A stretch of 56,883 bases of DNA from Stenotrophomonas geniculata ATCC 19374 = JCM 13324. Its GTDB lineage: Bacteria > Pseudomonadota > Gammaproteobacteria > Xanthomonadales > Xanthomonadaceae. Under the pieces are notes generated by a model. That model was given only the letters and a program-made list of their open reading frames with translations, had not been told where the DNA came from and did not search any database. Position numbers and translations under genes: made by a program. Positions 1-9,343 of the stretch are shown in pieces. The stretch lies in contig NZ_LLXT01000079.1 of assembly GCF_001431625.1 (NCBI RefSeq), positions 1 to 56,883 of the forward strand. Reading direction: 5' to 3'. Numbering within the stretch: the first letter of the stretch is position 1; the number at the start of each line of letters is the position of its first letter.

Positions 1-129
1 ACAGGTTTACGGCGTGTCCTGACCACCCACACCGCCCCGCCATCCCACGGAATGCCGCTTCTGCTGTTGCTTTTGCTGTTGCTTCGGATTCTGGGCAGGT
101 GCAGGGCTGCAAGCCCTGCCGAAAAACCC
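1..129 (-). repeat. Dispersed composite repeat, partial copy at window edge
   Basis: Gene-free 3' flank of the DAHP synthase. Positions 101-119 form the hairpin GCAGGGCT-GCA-AGCCCTGC, followed in the minus-strand sense by a GCAACAGC-type run, and positions 4-21 carry GGTTTACGGCGTGTCCTG. The same three parts occur in the same order, inverted, at 56511-56632 (hairpin 56514-56532, core 56607-56624). It is therefore a repeat family and not only a terminator. The hairpin could still end transcription of the DAHP synthase gene, but no U-run follows it. Confidence 0.75.
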
Positions 130-1521
130 TTACCGCACTTGCTCCTGCTTGCGGACGATCGCCATCGCGATCTCCAGCGACTGCTCGTAATTCAACCGCG
201 GGTCCACCGTTGAACGATACGCGCGCTCCAGGTCACGCTCGGTCAGTTCGCGCGCGCCACCGGTGCACTCGGTCACGTCTTCGCCGGTCAGCTCCAGGTG
301 CACACCACCCAGGCGCGTGCCTGCGGCCGCATGCAGATCGAACGACATCTCCACTTCGCCACGCACATTGTCGAAGCGACGTGTCTTGAAACCGTTGGCG
401 GTGCTTTCGGTGTTGCCATGCATCGCATCGCACACCCACAGCACGCGACGGCCATCGCGCTTGACCGCATCCAGCAGCGGCGGCAGCTTCTCGGCGATCT
501 GCGCCGCACCCATGCGGTGGATGAAACTCAGGCGGCCCGGTTCGTCATGCGGGTTGAGCACGTCGATCAGGCGCAGCAGCTGGTCCGGCGTCACCGATGG
601 GCCGACCTTGATCGCGATCGGATTGCGCACGCCACGCAGGTATTCCACGTGTGCGCCATCGAGCGCAGCGGTGCGCATGCCAATCCACGGGTAATGCGTG
701 CTCAGGTTCAACCAGCCCTGCTGGCGCGGCACCTGCCGGGTCAGCGCCTGCTCGTAGGGCAGCAGCAACGCCTCGTGCGAGGTGTAGAAATCGATGCGGT
801 TGAGGTTGTGCACGCGGGCCCCGGCCAGGGTCTCCATGAAGTGCACCGCATCACCGATCGAGGCCACCATCTTCTGGTACTCGGCGGCCAGCGGCGAGTG
901 GCTTACCCACTCCAGGTTCCAGTACTCGGGGTGGTGCAGGTCGGCGAAGCCACCATCGATCAGCGCCCGCACGAAGTTCATCGTCATCGCGGAGTGCGCG
1001 TGGGCCTGCAGCATCCGCTTCGGGTCCGGCAGGCGCGCCGCCTCGGTGAAGGCCGGCGCGTTGATCACATCGCCGCGGTAGCTCGGCAGCGTCACACCGT
1101 CGCGGGTCTCGGTATCGGCCGAACGCGGCTTGGCGTACTGGCCGGCGAAACGACCGACGCGGATCACCGGCTGGCGCAGGCCGTGAACCAGCACCAGGCT
1201 CATCTGCAGCAGCACCTTCAGGCGGTTGGAGATGGTGCCCGATTCGCAGTCGCTGAAATTCTCGGCGCAGTCGCCACCCTGCAGCAGGAAGCGCTTGCCC
1301 TCCTGGGCCTCGGCCAGCTGCTGCTTCAGCGCGAGGATCTCCCACGAGGTGACCAGCGGCGGCAGCCGCTTCAGCTCGTGCAGGGCAGCGTCCAGCGCCA
1401 CAGGGTCCGGGTAGGTCGGCATCTGCAGCGCGGTCTTGCCACGCCAGCTCTCCGGCGACCAGGCAGCGCCGGTGGCCGCTGCGACGGGATCGGGGACAGG
1501 CGAAACGGCGGACAGGCTCAT
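130..1521 (-). CDS. Class II 3-deoxy-7-phosphoheptulonate (DAHP) synthase
   Basis: Catalyses the first step of the shikimate pathway, condensing phosphoenolpyruvate with erythrose 4-phosphate in the cytoplasm. The 463-residue product has the class II (plant/actinobacterial-like) signatures: an early WRGK-ALQMP segment, LLQGGDCAENF near residue 80, RVGRFAGQYAKPRS, and HRMGA and WVCDAMHGNT in the second half. Length is usual for this class. I start at the ATG at 1521 (MSLSAVSP), which has GGAAG about 7 nt upstream. The frame stays open to 1902, but that extension has no plausible ribosome-binding site and runs over the divergent receptor gene. It stands alone on its strand, so regulation is not evident. 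Confidence 0.93.
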   Translation of the reverse strand: MSLSAVSPVPDPVAAATGAAWSPESWRGKTALQMPTYPDPVALDAALHELKRLPPLVTSWEILALKQQLAEAQEGKRFLLQGGDCAENFSDCESGTISNRLKVLLQMSLVLVHGLRQPVIRVGRFAGQYAKPRSADTETRDGVTLPSYRGDVINAPAFTEAARLPDPKRMLQAHAHSAMTMNFVRALIDGGFADLHHPEYWNLEWVSHSPLAAEYQKMVASIGDAVHFMETLAGARVHNLNRIDFYTSHEALLLPYEQALTRQVPRQQGWLNLSTHYPWIGMRTAALDGAHVEYLRGVRNPIAIKVGPSVTPDQLLRLIDVLNPHDEPGRLSFIHRMGAAQIAEKLPPLLDAVKRDGRRVLWVCDAMHGNTESTANGFKTRRFDNVRGEVEMSFDLHAAAGTRLGGVHLELTGEDVTECTGGARELTERDLERAYRSTVDPRLNYEQSLEIAMAIVRKQEQVR

Positions 1522-1686
1522 TGCAGGCTTCCGGAGGTGGGAGACGTTCATGGTCGCAGAGCCGACCGCTGTCGCAAAGGGTCGAACGGCGTCTGCACAT
1601 GACTGAACGCCGGGGAAAAGGCATCGCGATCGGCCAAAAGCGGCATGCCCACGGCCAGCCGGACAGGCGCATGATTCGCCACGCAC

Positions 1687-1701
1687 TGTTACGAAGTAAC
1701 A
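1687..1701. promoter_or_regulatory. Perfect 15-bp palindrome, possible operator
   Basis: TGTTAC-GAA-GTAACA is a perfect inverted repeat 37 bp upstream of the TonB-dependent receptor start, in the 217-bp gap between that gene and the DAHP synthase. Its size and place suit a dimeric repressor or activator site. No regulator gene is adjacent and I do not recognise the family. Confidence 0.45.
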
Positions 1702-1738
1702 CTCAATCCCCATTGGCCCCTTCCACAGCGTATCCGCC

Positions 1739-3862
1739 ATGAAGCCCTCCCTGCTCGCTACCGGCATCACCTTCGCCCTGACCCTGGCCAGCCTGCCTTC
1801 CCTCGCTGTGGCCGCCGATGCCGCCGCTCCCGTGAAGGACCTCGACACGGTCACCGTCAGCGCCCAGCTCGACCAGGCCCGCAACGCACTGTCGCCGGAC
1901 ATCGGCAGCAGTCAGTACCAGATCACCGCCGAGGACATCCAGAAGCAGCCGCTGGGCGCCTCCGCGCCGCTCAGCCAGGTGCTGCTGCAGGCGCCGGGCG
2001 TGGTCCAGGATTCCTATGGTGGCGTGCACGTGCGCGGCGACCACGCCAATCTGCAGTACCGCATCAACGGCGTGCTGTTGCCCGAATCGATCTCCGGCTT
2101 CGGCCAGACCCTGGATGCGCGCACGATCAAGAGCATCCGGCTGATGGACGGGGCATTGCCAGCACAGTTTGGCGAGCGCACCGCCGCGGTGGTCGACATC
2201 ACCACCCGCAGTGGCGCCGAGCTCGGCAATGGCGGCAGCGTCGGCATCACCACCGGCTCGTTCGGCAAGGTCAATCCGAATGCCTCATGGTGGGGGTCGC
2301 AGGGGCGCTGGAGCTGGTTCCTGACCGGCAACTACGACCAGAACGAAGTCGGCCTGGAGAACCCGACCCGTTCGCGCAAGCCGGAGCATGACGATACCCA
2401 CCAAGGCAAGGCGTTCGCCGACCTGACCTATCTGGTCAACGACACCACCCGCCTGAGCGTGTTCGCCGGCTTCGCCAACAACCGCTTCCAGATTCCGGTC
2501 AACCCCGGCCAGACGCCGCAGTTCGGCTACCTGGATACCACCACCTTCGATTCCAGCCAGCTGGATGAGACCCAGCGCGAGACCACGCGCTTCGGCATGC
2601 TGGTGCTGCAGGGCACACTGGGCGACACCGCCTACCAGGTCTCGGCCGGGCAGCGTTACAGCGATGTCGGCTTCATTCCCGATGTGGTCGGCGATCTGGT
2701 GTTCAGCGGCGTCGCCTCGCAGGTCCAGCGCAGCAACCGCGCCAACACGTTGCAGGCCGACTTCTCGACGCCGTTGGGCAACGACCACACGCTGCGCTAC
2801 GGCCTGTACGGCAATTACGAGAACGCGCGGGCCAGCAACAACAGCTGGGTGTTCCCGGTTGATGATGCCGGCCAGCAGTCCAGCACCACACCGCTGCTGA
2901 TACCTGACCGCAGCGCGTTCCATGCCAGCACGCTGGCGTTGTACGTGCAGGACGAATGGAAGCTCGGCGACGACTGGACCGTGAACTACGGCCTGCGTGG
3001 CGACCGCTACAAAGCCTTCGGCCACACCGAGGGCCAGCTCAGCCCGCGCGTGGGCGTGGTCTGGAATGCCAGCGACAGCACCACCGTGCACGCCGGCTAT
3101 TCACGTTACTTCACGCCACCGGCCAGCGAACTGATCGCCAGCAGCGACATCGCGCTATACGACGGCACCACCAATCAGCAGCCCAGCGGCGGCAACAACA
3201 CGCCGCTGGCCGAGCGCAGCGACTACTACGACATCGGCGTCTCGCAGCAACTGGGCGAGCACCTGACCCTGGGCCTGGATGCGTATGACCGACGCGTCGC
3301 CCGCCTGCAGGACGAAGGCCAGTTCGGCGCCGCCTACATCTATTCGACCTTCAACTATCGCCGTGGCCATATCCGCGGCCTGGAGTTCAGTGCCGACTAC
3401 AGCAACGGTCCGTTCAGCGCCTACTTCAACGCCGCGCTGAACAAGGCCATCGGTACCGACGTCATCACCGGCCAGTACAACCTCGATCCGGACGCGCTGG
3501 CCTATGTGGCCAACCACTGGATCCACCTCGACCACGACCAGAAGCTGACGTCGTCCGGTGGCCTCAGTTACGCCTTCGCCGGGCACAACCGGATCGGGGC
3601 CAACTACGTGTTCGGCAGCGGCCTGCGTTCGGACATCGAGGGCGTGCCCAATGGTGGCGAGCTGCCGTCCTACCTGCAGGTGAATCTCAGCGCCGGACAC
3701 GATTTCAACGCCGACAGCGGTCATCCGCTGCATGTGCAGCTGGCCGTGATCAACGCACTGGACCGCAGCTACCAGCTGCGCGATGGCGGCGGTGTCGGCG
3801 TGTTCGCCCCGCAGTGGGGGCCGCGCCGTGGCGCTTACCTGAGCCTGCAGCAGGACTTCTGA
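1739..3862 (+). CDS. TonB-dependent outer membrane receptor
   Basis: A 707-residue TonB-dependent transporter. Residues 1 to about 25 (MKPSLLATG... to AVAA) form a clear signal peptide. A TonB-box-like DLDTVTVSA follows, then a plug domain (QITAEDIQKQPLG..., VHVRGDHANLQYRINGVLLP, ... TAAVVDITTRSG), then a beta-barrel of aromatic/polar strands ending in the typical terminal Phe (LSLQQDF). It would take up a scarce substrate across the outer membrane using TonB-ExbBD energy. The substrate cannot be read from sequence: there is no siderophore gene nearby. The gene stands alone, divergent from the DAHP synthase, and is followed at once by a SMAG-type hairpin. The ATG has no strong Shine-Dalgarno sequence; the start rests on the signal peptide. 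Confidence 0.93.
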   Translation: MKPSLLATGITFALTLASLPSLAVAADAAAPVKDLDTVTVSAQLDQARNALSPDIGSSQYQITAEDIQKQPLGASAPLSQVLLQAPGVVQDSYGGVHVRGDHANLQYRINGVLLPESISGFGQTLDARTIKSIRLMDGALPAQFGERTAAVVDITTRSGAELGNGGSVGITTGSFGKVNPNASWWGSQGRWSWFLTGNYDQNEVGLENPTRSRKPEHDDTHQGKAFADLTYLVNDTTRLSVFAGFANNRFQIPVNPGQTPQFGYLDTTTFDSSQLDETQRETTRFGMLVLQGTLGDTAYQVSAGQRYSDVGFIPDVVGDLVFSGVASQVQRSNRANTLQADFSTPLGNDHTLRYGLYGNYENARASNNSWVFPVDDAGQQSSTTPLLIPDRSAFHASTLALYVQDEWKLGDDWTVNYGLRGDRYKAFGHTEGQLSPRVGVVWNASDSTTVHAGYSRYFTPPASELIASSDIALYDGTTNQQPSGGNNTPLAERSDYYDIGVSQQLGEHLTLGLDAYDRRVARLQDEGQFGAAYIYSTFNYRRGHIRGLEFSADYSNGPFSAYFNAALNKAIGTDVITGQYNLDPDALAYVANHWIHLDHDQKLTSSGGLSYAFAGHNRIGANYVFGSGLRSDIEGVPNGGELPSYLQVNLSAGHDFNADSGHPLHVQLAVINALDRSYQLRDGGGVGVFAPQWGPRRGAYLSLQQDF

Positions 3863-3863
3863 G

Positions 3864-3886
3864 GTAGTGCCGGCCAGCGGCCGGCA
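3864..3886 (+). repeat. SMAG-type REP element (GTAG hairpin)
   Basis: GTAG at 3864-3867 is followed by the perfect hairpin TGCCGGCC-AGC-GGCCGGCA. This is the usual layout of Stenotrophomonas maltophilia REP (SMAG) elements. It lies two bases after the receptor stop, between convergent genes, and may end or stabilise both transcripts. Confidence 0.8.
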
Positions 3887-3896
3887 CTGCCCTGCT

Positions 3897-4403
3897 TCAG
3901 CGCTTGACCTTGCGCAGCGACACCACCAGCGCCCACAGCGCCAGCAGCACGAACCACACGGCCGACCACATCGGCATGGTCAGGCCCAGGAACGTCCAGT
4001 CGATGTTGCCGCAGTTGCCGGTACCGGTCAGCACGGTGCGGAACACTTCCAGCGGGCCCATGGTCTCGCTCAGGAAGGCCAGCGGCGGGCCACAGGTGGA
4101 ACCCATTTCCGGCGGCAGCATCTGCACGTAGACGTGGCGCGCGGCGATGCCGACACCCACTGCGGCGGCAATGAAGGCCAGCACGCCATAGGTCGCGCGG
4201 CCGGGACGGTTGGAAGGCCCGTGCAGTGCACCGATCAGGAACAGCAGCCCCAGCGCGGCAAATGCCAGGCGCTGGAAGATGCACAACGGACACGGCTCCA
4301 GGCCCATCTTCAGCTGCAGGAAGATCGCGTAGGCGAGCAGGCCCGCGCAGATCAGGAAGCCCAGGAAGAACTGGGCGCGGAAGGGCCAGCGCAGTGGATT
4401 CAT
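3897..4403 (-). CDS. dsbB: Disulfide bond formation protein B (DsbB)
   Basis: Inner-membrane oxidoreductase that reoxidises periplasmic DsbA and passes electrons to quinones. The 168-residue product has four hydrophobic segments, the catalytic pair Cys38-Pro-Leu-Cys41 (EPCPLCIFQR) in the first periplasmic loop and the second pair Cys104 (STCGPP) and Cys131 (GNCGNIDW), as expected for DsbB. I start at ATG 4403 (MNPLRWPF); an in-frame TTG two codons upstream is less likely. It is convergent with the receptor gene and monocistronic. Outer-membrane receptors with paired cysteines, such as the one at 40.6 kb, are plausible clients of the Dsb pathway. Confidence 0.95.
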   Translation of the reverse strand: MNPLRWPFRAQFFLGFLICAGLLAYAIFLQLKMGLEPCPLCIFQRLAFAALGLLFLIGALHGPSNRPGRATYGVLAFIAAAVGVGIAARHVYVQMLPPEMGSTCGPPLAFLSETMGPLEVFRTVLTGTGNCGNIDWTFLGLTMPMWSAVWFVLLALWALVVSLRKVKR

Positions 4404-4491
4404 CGTCAACGCTCGAATGGATCAGGCGCCAAGCGTAACCGAGAGTGCGCGCCGCCTGAACCGCCACAGGTGACGCCTGTCGGAACGGTGT

Positions 4492-4529
4492 GGGTCAGAG
4501 CCCGTTCCGCAGAAACGGAATCCGGCCCC
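4492..4529. repeat. REP-like imperfect hairpin
   Basis: GGGTCAGAGCCCGTTCCG and CGGAATCCGGCCCC form an imperfect inverted repeat in the dsbB-rplQ gap. It resembles a family of GGGTC...GACCC hairpins that I recall from Stenotrophomonas genomes. That recollection is the only basis for calling it a repeat. Confidence 0.4.
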
Positions 4530-4536
4530 CTCAAAC

Positions 4537-4564
4537 GCAAAAGCCCGGCAGAGGCCGGGCTTTC
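4537..4564 (-). terminator. Rho-independent terminator after rplQ
   Basis: GCCCGGC-AGAG-GCCGGGC, a perfect 7-bp stem at 4543-4560, is followed on the minus strand by TTTTGCGTTT. It lies 26 bp past the rplQ stop and would end the alpha-operon transcript. Confidence 0.8.
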
Positions 4565-4589
4565 GCTGTGTCGCGTTGGAGCAGTCCGA

Positions 4590-4973
4590 TTACTCGGCCA
4601 CTTCCTCGGCCACGACCGGACGGTCGACCAGCTCGACGTAGGCCATCGGCGCGTTGTCGCCGGCGCGGAAACCGCACTTCAGCAGACGCAGGTAGCCGCC
4701 CGGACGGTTCGCGTAGCGCGGGCCCAGGATGGTGAACAGGTTGCCCACGGCTTCGTTGTCGCGCAGGCGGGCGAAGGCCAGACGGCGGTTGGCGACGGAG
4801 TCGACCTTGGCCAGGGTGATCAGCGGCTCGGCAACTCGGCGCAGTTCCTTGGCCTTCGGCAGGGTGGTCTTGATCAGCTCGTGCTTGAACAGCGAGGCAG
4901 CCATGTTCTTGAACATCGCTTCGCGGTGGGCGCTGGTGCGGCTGAACTTACGGCCAGACTTCTGGTGACGCAT
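4590..4973 (-). CDS. rplQ: 50S ribosomal protein L17
   Basis: Large-subunit protein near the exit tunnel. The 127-residue product starts [20 protein letters not shown], the conserved L17 N-terminus, and contains the [18 protein letters not shown] segment. It has an acidic C-terminal tail (VVAEEVAE). It is the last gene of the alpha operon, but is separated from rpoA by 191 bp, much more than is usual inside this operon. A terminator follows the stop. Confidence 0.98.
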   Translation of the reverse strand: MRHQKSGRKFSRTSAHREAMFKNMAASLFKHELIKTTLPKAKELRRVAEPLITLAKVDSVANRRLAFARLRDNEAVGNLFTILGPRYANRPGGYLRLLKCGFRAGDNAPMAYVELVDRPVVAEEVAE

Positions 4974-5121
4974 GGTGATATTCCTTGGTTAATGATGAGG
5001 CTGTGCGGATCGTTGTCGCCTTCCTGGCGTTGCTGCGCGGACTGCGGTTGGTCCTGGCCGCCCGTCCTGGACGACCTGCCCCGCGAACCTGCGGTTCGTC
5101 GTGGCATGTTGTGTTGCGTTG

Positions 5122-5149
5122 AAGGCCCCACCGCGAACGGTGGAGCCTT
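5122..5149 (-). promoter_or_regulatory. Intergenic hairpin between rpoA and rplQ
   Basis: A stem of 11 pairs with one mismatch (AAGGC-CCACCG paired with CGGTGG-GCCTT) capped by a four-base loop sits 15 bp after the rpoA stop. No U-run follows on the minus strand, so it is more likely an mRNA-stability or processing element than a full terminator. Confidence 0.5.
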
Positions 5150-5164
5150 CAGGCATTACCGATA

Positions 5165-6163
5165 TCAGCCCAGCATGCCGTGGCTGGCGACACCGGCCGG
5201 CGGCCAGTTCTCCAGCTTCATGCCGAGCGACAGGCCGCGCTGAGCCAGCACTTCCTTGATCTCGGTGAGCGACTTCTTGCCCAGGTTCGGGGTCTTCAGC
5301 AGCTCCACTTCGGTCTTCTGGATCAGATCGCCGATGTAGTAGATGCTTTCAGCCTTCAGGCAGTTGGCCGAACGCACGGTCAGCTCCAGATCGTCGATCG
5401 GGCGCAGCAGCACCGGATCCACGCCGTTGTTGGCCGGCTTCGCCGCACCGCGGTCGCGGTGGGTGAAGTCACCGAACACCGACAGCTGGTCGCTGAGGAT
5501 GTCGGCGGCGGTGCGCACGGCTTCCTCGGCGTCGATGGTGCCGTTGGTCTCGATATCGATGACCAGCTTGTCCAGGTCGGTACGCTGTTCGACGCGGGCC
5601 GCTTCAACGGCATAGGCGACGCGGCGGACCGGCGAGAACGAGGCATCCAGGACCAGGCGGCCGATGGCACGGGTTTCTTCGTCCGGACGACGACGCGCGG
5701 CAGCCGGCTGGTAGCCGAAACCACGTTCGATCTTCAGACGCATGTTGATCGCCGTATCCTTGGTCAGGTGGCAGATCACGTGTTCGCCGTTCAGGATCTC
5801 CACATTGTGGTCGACCTTGATATCGGCAGCGGTGACAACGCCCGGGCCCTGCTTGGACAGGGACAGGGTGGCGCTGTCGCCGGAGTGCATACGGATGGCC
5901 ACGTCCTTCAGGTTCAGCAGGACTTCGAGCACGTCCTCCTGCAGACCTTCGACCGTGGTGTACTCATGCAACACGCCGTCGATTTCGACTTCCGTGATGG
6001 CGAAGCCCGGGATGGACGACAGCAGCACGCGACGCAGGGCATTACCCAGCGTATGCCCGTAACCCCGCTCCAAAGGTTCGATAACGACCTTTGCACGGGT
6101 GTCGGTAAGGCGTTCGATCTGCGGACCGCGAGGACGCAGAACCTGGTTGGCGGTAACCGTCAT
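5165..6163 (-). CDS. rpoA: DNA-directed RNA polymerase subunit alpha
   Basis: Assembles the core polymerase as a dimer and contacts UP elements and activators. The 332-residue product shows the N-terminal assembly domain ([22 protein letters not shown] near residue 30), a linker with [21 protein letters not shown], and the C-terminal domain ([16 protein letters not shown]). Length is normal. It lies 55 bp after rpsD in the alpha operon. A GC hairpin in that gap (6185-6204) precedes a GGAG Shine-Dalgarno. Confidence 0.98.
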   Translation of the reverse strand: MTVTANQVLRPRGPQIERLTDTRAKVVIEPLERGYGHTLGNALRRVLLSSIPGFAITEVEIDGVLHEYTTVEGLQEDVLEVLLNLKDVAIRMHSGDSATLSLSKQGPGVVTAADIKVDHNVEILNGEHVICHLTKDTAINMRLKIERGFGYQPAAARRRPDEETRAIGRLVLDASFSPVRRVAYAVEAARVEQRTDLDKLVIDIETNGTIDAEEAVRTAADILSDQLSVFGDFTHRDRGAAKPANNGVDPVLLRPIDDLELTVRSANCLKAESIYYIGDLIQKTEVELLKTPNLGKKSLTEIKEVLAQRGLSLGMKLENWPPAGVASHGMLG

Positions 6164-6218
6164 GTTGCGGGTTCTCCTAGTGAACCCCCGGCCGTCGCCG
6201 GGGGCTCTCCAATGTGAA

Positions 6219-6848
6219 TTACTTCGAATACAGCTCGACGATCAGCGCTTCGTTGATGTCCGCAGGCAGATCCGAACGATCCGGAACAGCCTTGAAGATG
6301 CCGGTGAACTTGCCGGAATCCACTTCAACCCACGACGGGCTCAGGTCATGCTGGGCGGCGACGGTCAGGGCTTCCTGGACGCGCAGCTGCTTGGCAGCCT
6401 TTTCAGACAGGGCGATGGCGTCGCCAGCCTTGACCTGGTACGAAGCCAGGTTGACCGACTTGCCATTCACGGTGACGCCGCGGTGCGACACCAGCTGACG
6501 GGCAGCCGGACGGGTCACGGCGAAGCCCATGCGGTAGACGACGTTGTCCAGGCGGGTTTCCAGCAGCTGCAGCAGGTTCTCGCCGGTGTTGCCCTTCTTG
6601 GTCGAGGCCTTCTTGTAGTAGTTGCGGAACTGACGCTCCAGCAGGCCGTAGATACGCTTGACCTTCTGCTTTTCACGCAGCTGGGTGGCGTAGTCGGACA
6701 GCTTGCCCTTGCGGGCAGTGGCGCCGTGCTGGCCGGGCTTCTGCTCCAGCTTGCACTTCGAGTCCAGCGCACGCGCCGGGCTCTTCAGGGACAGGTCGGC
6801 GCCTTCGCGACGGGCGAGCTTACAGGTAGGACCGATATAACGAGCCAT
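6219..6848 (-). CDS. rpsD: 30S ribosomal protein S4
   Basis: Primary 16S rRNA-binding protein that nucleates the 30S body and, in E. coli, represses the alpha operon through its leader. The 209-residue product starts [19 protein letters not shown] and contains the S4 RNA-binding domain ([38 protein letters not shown], written here only to mark residues of about 95-135). It lies 15 bp after rpsK and before rpoA. The 330-nt leader of the operon upstream of rpsM is a candidate site for its feedback. Confidence 0.98.
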   Translation of the reverse strand: MARYIGPTCKLARREGADLSLKSPARALDSKCKLEQKPGQHGATARKGKLSDYATQLREKQKVKRIYGLLERQFRNYYKKASTKKGNTGENLLQLLETRLDNVVYRMGFAVTRPAARQLVSHRGVTVNGKSVNLASYQVKAGDAIALSEKAAKQLRVQEALTVAAQHDLSPSWVEVDSGKFTGIFKAVPDRSDLPADINEALIVELYSK

Positions 6849-6863
6849 TTCTTATCGCTCCCT

Positions 6864-7253
6864 TTAGACGCGACGCTTCTTCGGCGGACGGCACCCGTTG
6901 TGCGGGATAGGCGTCACGTCGATGATGTTGGTGATCTTGTAGCCGACGTTGTTCAACGAACGCACGGCCGACTCACGGCCCGGACCCGGGCCCTTGATGC
7001 GGACTTCCAGCGACTTCACGCCGTAGTCCAGCGCAGCACGACCGGCCTTTTCAGCAGCCACCTGGGCAGCGAACGGGGTCGACTTGCGCGAACCGCGGAA
7101 GCCAGCGCCACCGGAGGTCGCCCACGACAGAGCGTTGCCCTGGCGGTCGGTGATGGTGACGATGGTGTTGTTGAACGAAGCGTGGACGTGGGCAACGCCG
7201 TCGGTGACGACGCGCTTGATCTTCTTCTTGGTCTTAGCAGCGGGCTTAGCCAT
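6864..7253 (-). CDS. rpsK: 30S ribosomal protein S11
   Basis: Platform protein of the small subunit close to the mRNA exit. The 129-residue product carries the conserved [17 protein letters not shown] segment near residue 25 and ends with the invariant [17 protein letters not shown] tail. It lies 11 bp after rpsM and 15 bp before rpsD in the alpha operon. Confidence 0.98.
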   Translation of the reverse strand: MAKPAAKTKKKIKRVVTDGVAHVHASFNNTIVTITDRQGNALSWATSGGAGFRGSRKSTPFAAQVAAEKAGRAALDYGVKSLEVRIKGPGPGRESAVRSLNNVGYKITNIIDVTPIPHNGCRPPKKRRV

Positions 7254-7264
7254 TTCTCAGTCCC

Positions 7265-7621
7265 TTACTTCTTGATCGCCTTGCGCGGACCCTTGCGGGT
7301 GCGGGCGTTGGTACGGGTGCGCTGGCCACGCAGCGGGAGGCCACGACGGTGACGCAGGCCGCGGTAGCAGCCCAGGTCCATCAGGCGCTTGATCGCGATG
7401 CCGATCTCACGGCGCAGATCGCCTTCCACGATGTACTTGCCGACTTCGGCGCGCAGGCGCTCGATTTCCGGCTCCGACAGATCGCGGATCTTGGTGGTCG
7501 AAGCAACGCCTGCGACTTCGCAGACCTTCTTCGAACGGGTACGGCCGATGCCGTAAATGCTTTGCAACCCGACCCAGACGTGCTTCTGGGCTGGCAGGTT
7601 GACGCCTGCAATACGCGCCAT
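7265..7621 (-). CDS. rpsM: 30S ribosomal protein S13
   Basis: Head protein of the small subunit that contacts the P-site tRNA and forms inter-subunit bridges. The 118-residue product starts [10 protein letters not shown], has the [11 protein letters not shown] helix-hairpin region and the basic C-terminal tail ([21 protein letters not shown] end). It is the first gene of the alpha operon. The 347-bp gap upstream to secY holds promoter candidates instead of the usual rpmJ. Confidence 0.98.
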   Translation of the reverse strand: MARIAGVNLPAQKHVWVGLQSIYGIGRTRSKKVCEVAGVASTTKIRDLSEPEIERLRAEVGKYIVEGDLRREIGIAIKRLMDLGCYRGLRHRRGLPLRGQRTRTNARTRKGPRKAIKK

Positions 7622-7968
7622 GACGCGGTTCTCCAGCTGAGTGATGGCCGACAGCGCGCCTCGGGCACGCCAATCCGGCAGGATGGATCAAAAAAGTGAA
7701 CTAGCGATACTAACAAGGTTCCGGTTTACATGGAAGCCCGTGAAACCATTGGTTTCATGAACCCGGCCTGGGGAGTGTGCCCAGGCTCCGGCGCCGGATG
7801 GGGTTGGACCTGGGGTTTCCCCCGGAGCCGCCCGCGCTACTCCAGCGCGGGACCACCTCATCACACCCCCACCCGGAACCGCTGCGGGGGCCGCCCTTCG
7901 TTTGTGTGGCCGGAGTCCGCGAAGCGGAGGGACCATCACGTCAGGAAGACGAAAGTATAACAGGCCAA
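7622..7968 (-). promoter_or_regulatory. Alpha-operon leader and promoters; no rpmJ
   Basis: This 347-bp gap between secY and rpsM encodes no recognisable protein. On the minus strand I see a promoter overlapping the end of secY, TTGCCC-17 nt-TATACT (7954-7982). A second, weaker one, TTCCAT-17 nt-TAGTAT (7707-7735), lies closer to rpsM. A transcript from the first would contain a perfect 8-bp hairpin (CCCGCGCT/AGCGCGGG, 7831-7851) and the palindrome TGAAACCATTGGTTTCA (7741-7757), which sits just upstream of the second promoter. In E. coli this leader is where S4 represses translation; whether this one does so is unknown. Confidence 0.6.
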
Positions 7969-9336
7969 TCAGCCGCGGGCAAAACCGCCGCGGTTGCCGC
8001 CCTTCAGGTTGGCCTTCTTCAGCAGGCTCTCGTACTGGTGGGACATCAGGTGCGCCTGCACCTGGGCGATGAAGTCCATCACCACCACCACCACGATCAG
8101 CAGCGAAGTACCGCCGAAGTAGAACGAGGCGTTCAGCTGCGTGCGCATCAGTTCCGGCAGCAGGCAGACGATCACCAGGTAGGCCGAGCCGGCCGCGGTC
8201 AGGCGGGTCAGCACGCCGTCGATGTAGTCGGCAGTGGCCTTGCCCGGACGGATGCCCGGAATCAGCGCGCCCGACTTCTTCAGGTTGTCGGCGGTTTCCT
8301 GCGAGTTGAACACCAGCGCGGTGTAGAAGAACGCGAAACCGGTGATCAGCGCGGCGAAGACGATCATGTGCAGCGGCTCGCCCGGGCCCAGCGCGTTGGC
8401 GACCTTCTGCAGGACCTGGCCGAAGCTGCTCTGGTTGGCGGCCTGGCCGGACCACATGGCCAGGGTGGCCGGGAAGGCCAGCAGGCTCGAGGCGAAGATC
8501 GCCGGGATGACGCCGGCCATGTTGAGCTTCAGCGGCAGGAACGAGGTCTGGTTCATGTACGCATTGCGACCGCCCTGGCGGCGCGCGTAGTTGACCGTGA
8601 TCCGGCGCTGGCCACGCTCGACGAACACCACGAAGAAGGTGAAGGCGAGCACGACGATGGCGATCAGCAGCAGCTGGATGAACTGGATGTTGCCGTCGCG
8701 GTAGGCGTCGAAGGTGTGGATGATCGCACCCGGCAGGCCAGCGACGATACCGGCGAAGATGATCAGCGACACACCGTTGCCGATGCCGCGCTCGGTGACC
8801 TGCTCACCAACCCACATCAGGAACATGGTGCCGGCGGTCAGCGCGACCACGGCGGTGAGCACAAAGCCCATGCCCGGCGCGTACACGACCGGAGCGCCCG
8901 ACGGCGAGACCTGGCCCTGCAGGGCCAGCGCGATCGAACCGCCCTGCACCACTGCCAGCAGCACGGCGCCGATGCGCGAATACTGGGTGATCTTGCGGCG
9001 GCCGGACTCACCTTCCTTCTGCATCGCCTTCAGGGCGGGGAAGATGTGCACGGCGAGCTGCATCACGATCGATGCCGAGATGTACGGCATCACGTTCAGC
9101 GCGAAGATGCTGAAACGGTGCAGGGCGCCGCCCGAGAACATGTTGAACATGTCCACGATGCCGCCGCCCTGCTGTTGCATCATGGCAAGCATGGCATCGG
9201 GATTGACGCCCGGCACCGGCACGTAGCAGCCGATGCGATAGACGATCAAAGCCCCGACGACGAACAGCAAACGTTGGCGAAGTTCAGTGAACTTGCCCAT
9301 TCCGCCCGCGAGGTTACCGATGCCAGCTTGCGCCAT
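7969..9336 (-). CDS. secY: Protein translocase subunit SecY
   Basis: Channel-forming subunit of the SecYEG inner-membrane translocon. The 455-residue product has about ten hydrophobic segments, a cytoplasmic N-terminus ([24 protein letters not shown]), the conserved [19 protein letters not shown] loop and the [18 protein letters not shown] loop. It ends the spc operon, 7 bp after rplO. Its partner secE is encoded 27 kb upstream in the same gene supercluster. SecG is not in the window. Confidence 0.98.
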   Translation of the reverse strand: MAQAGIGNLAGGMGKFTELRQRLLFVVGALIVYRIGCYVPVPGVNPDAMLAMMQQQGGGIVDMFNMFSGGALHRFSIFALNVMPYISASIVMQLAVHIFPALKAMQKEGESGRRKITQYSRIGAVLLAVVQGGSIALALQGQVSPSGAPVVYAPGMGFVLTAVVALTAGTMFLMWVGEQVTERGIGNGVSLIIFAGIVAGLPGAIIHTFDAYRDGNIQFIQLLLIAIVVLAFTFFVVFVERGQRRITVNYARRQGGRNAYMNQTSFLPLKLNMAGVIPAIFASSLLAFPATLAMWSGQAANQSSFGQVLQKVANALGPGEPLHMIVFAALITGFAFFYTALVFNSQETADNLKKSGALIPGIRPGKATADYIDGVLTRLTAAGSAYLVIVCLLPELMRTQLNASFYFGGTSLLIVVVVVMDFIAQVQAHLMSHQYESLLKKANLKGGNRGGFARG

Positions 9337-9343
9337 GATTTTC

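Noticed and set aside
298..1602. Long plus-strand frame opposite the DAHP synthase
   Set aside because: It is a composition shadow of the well-supported minus-strand gene.
7622..7968. Possible rpmJ between secY and rpsM
   Set aside because: No minus-strand frame in the gap has the short basic Cys/His pattern of L36.
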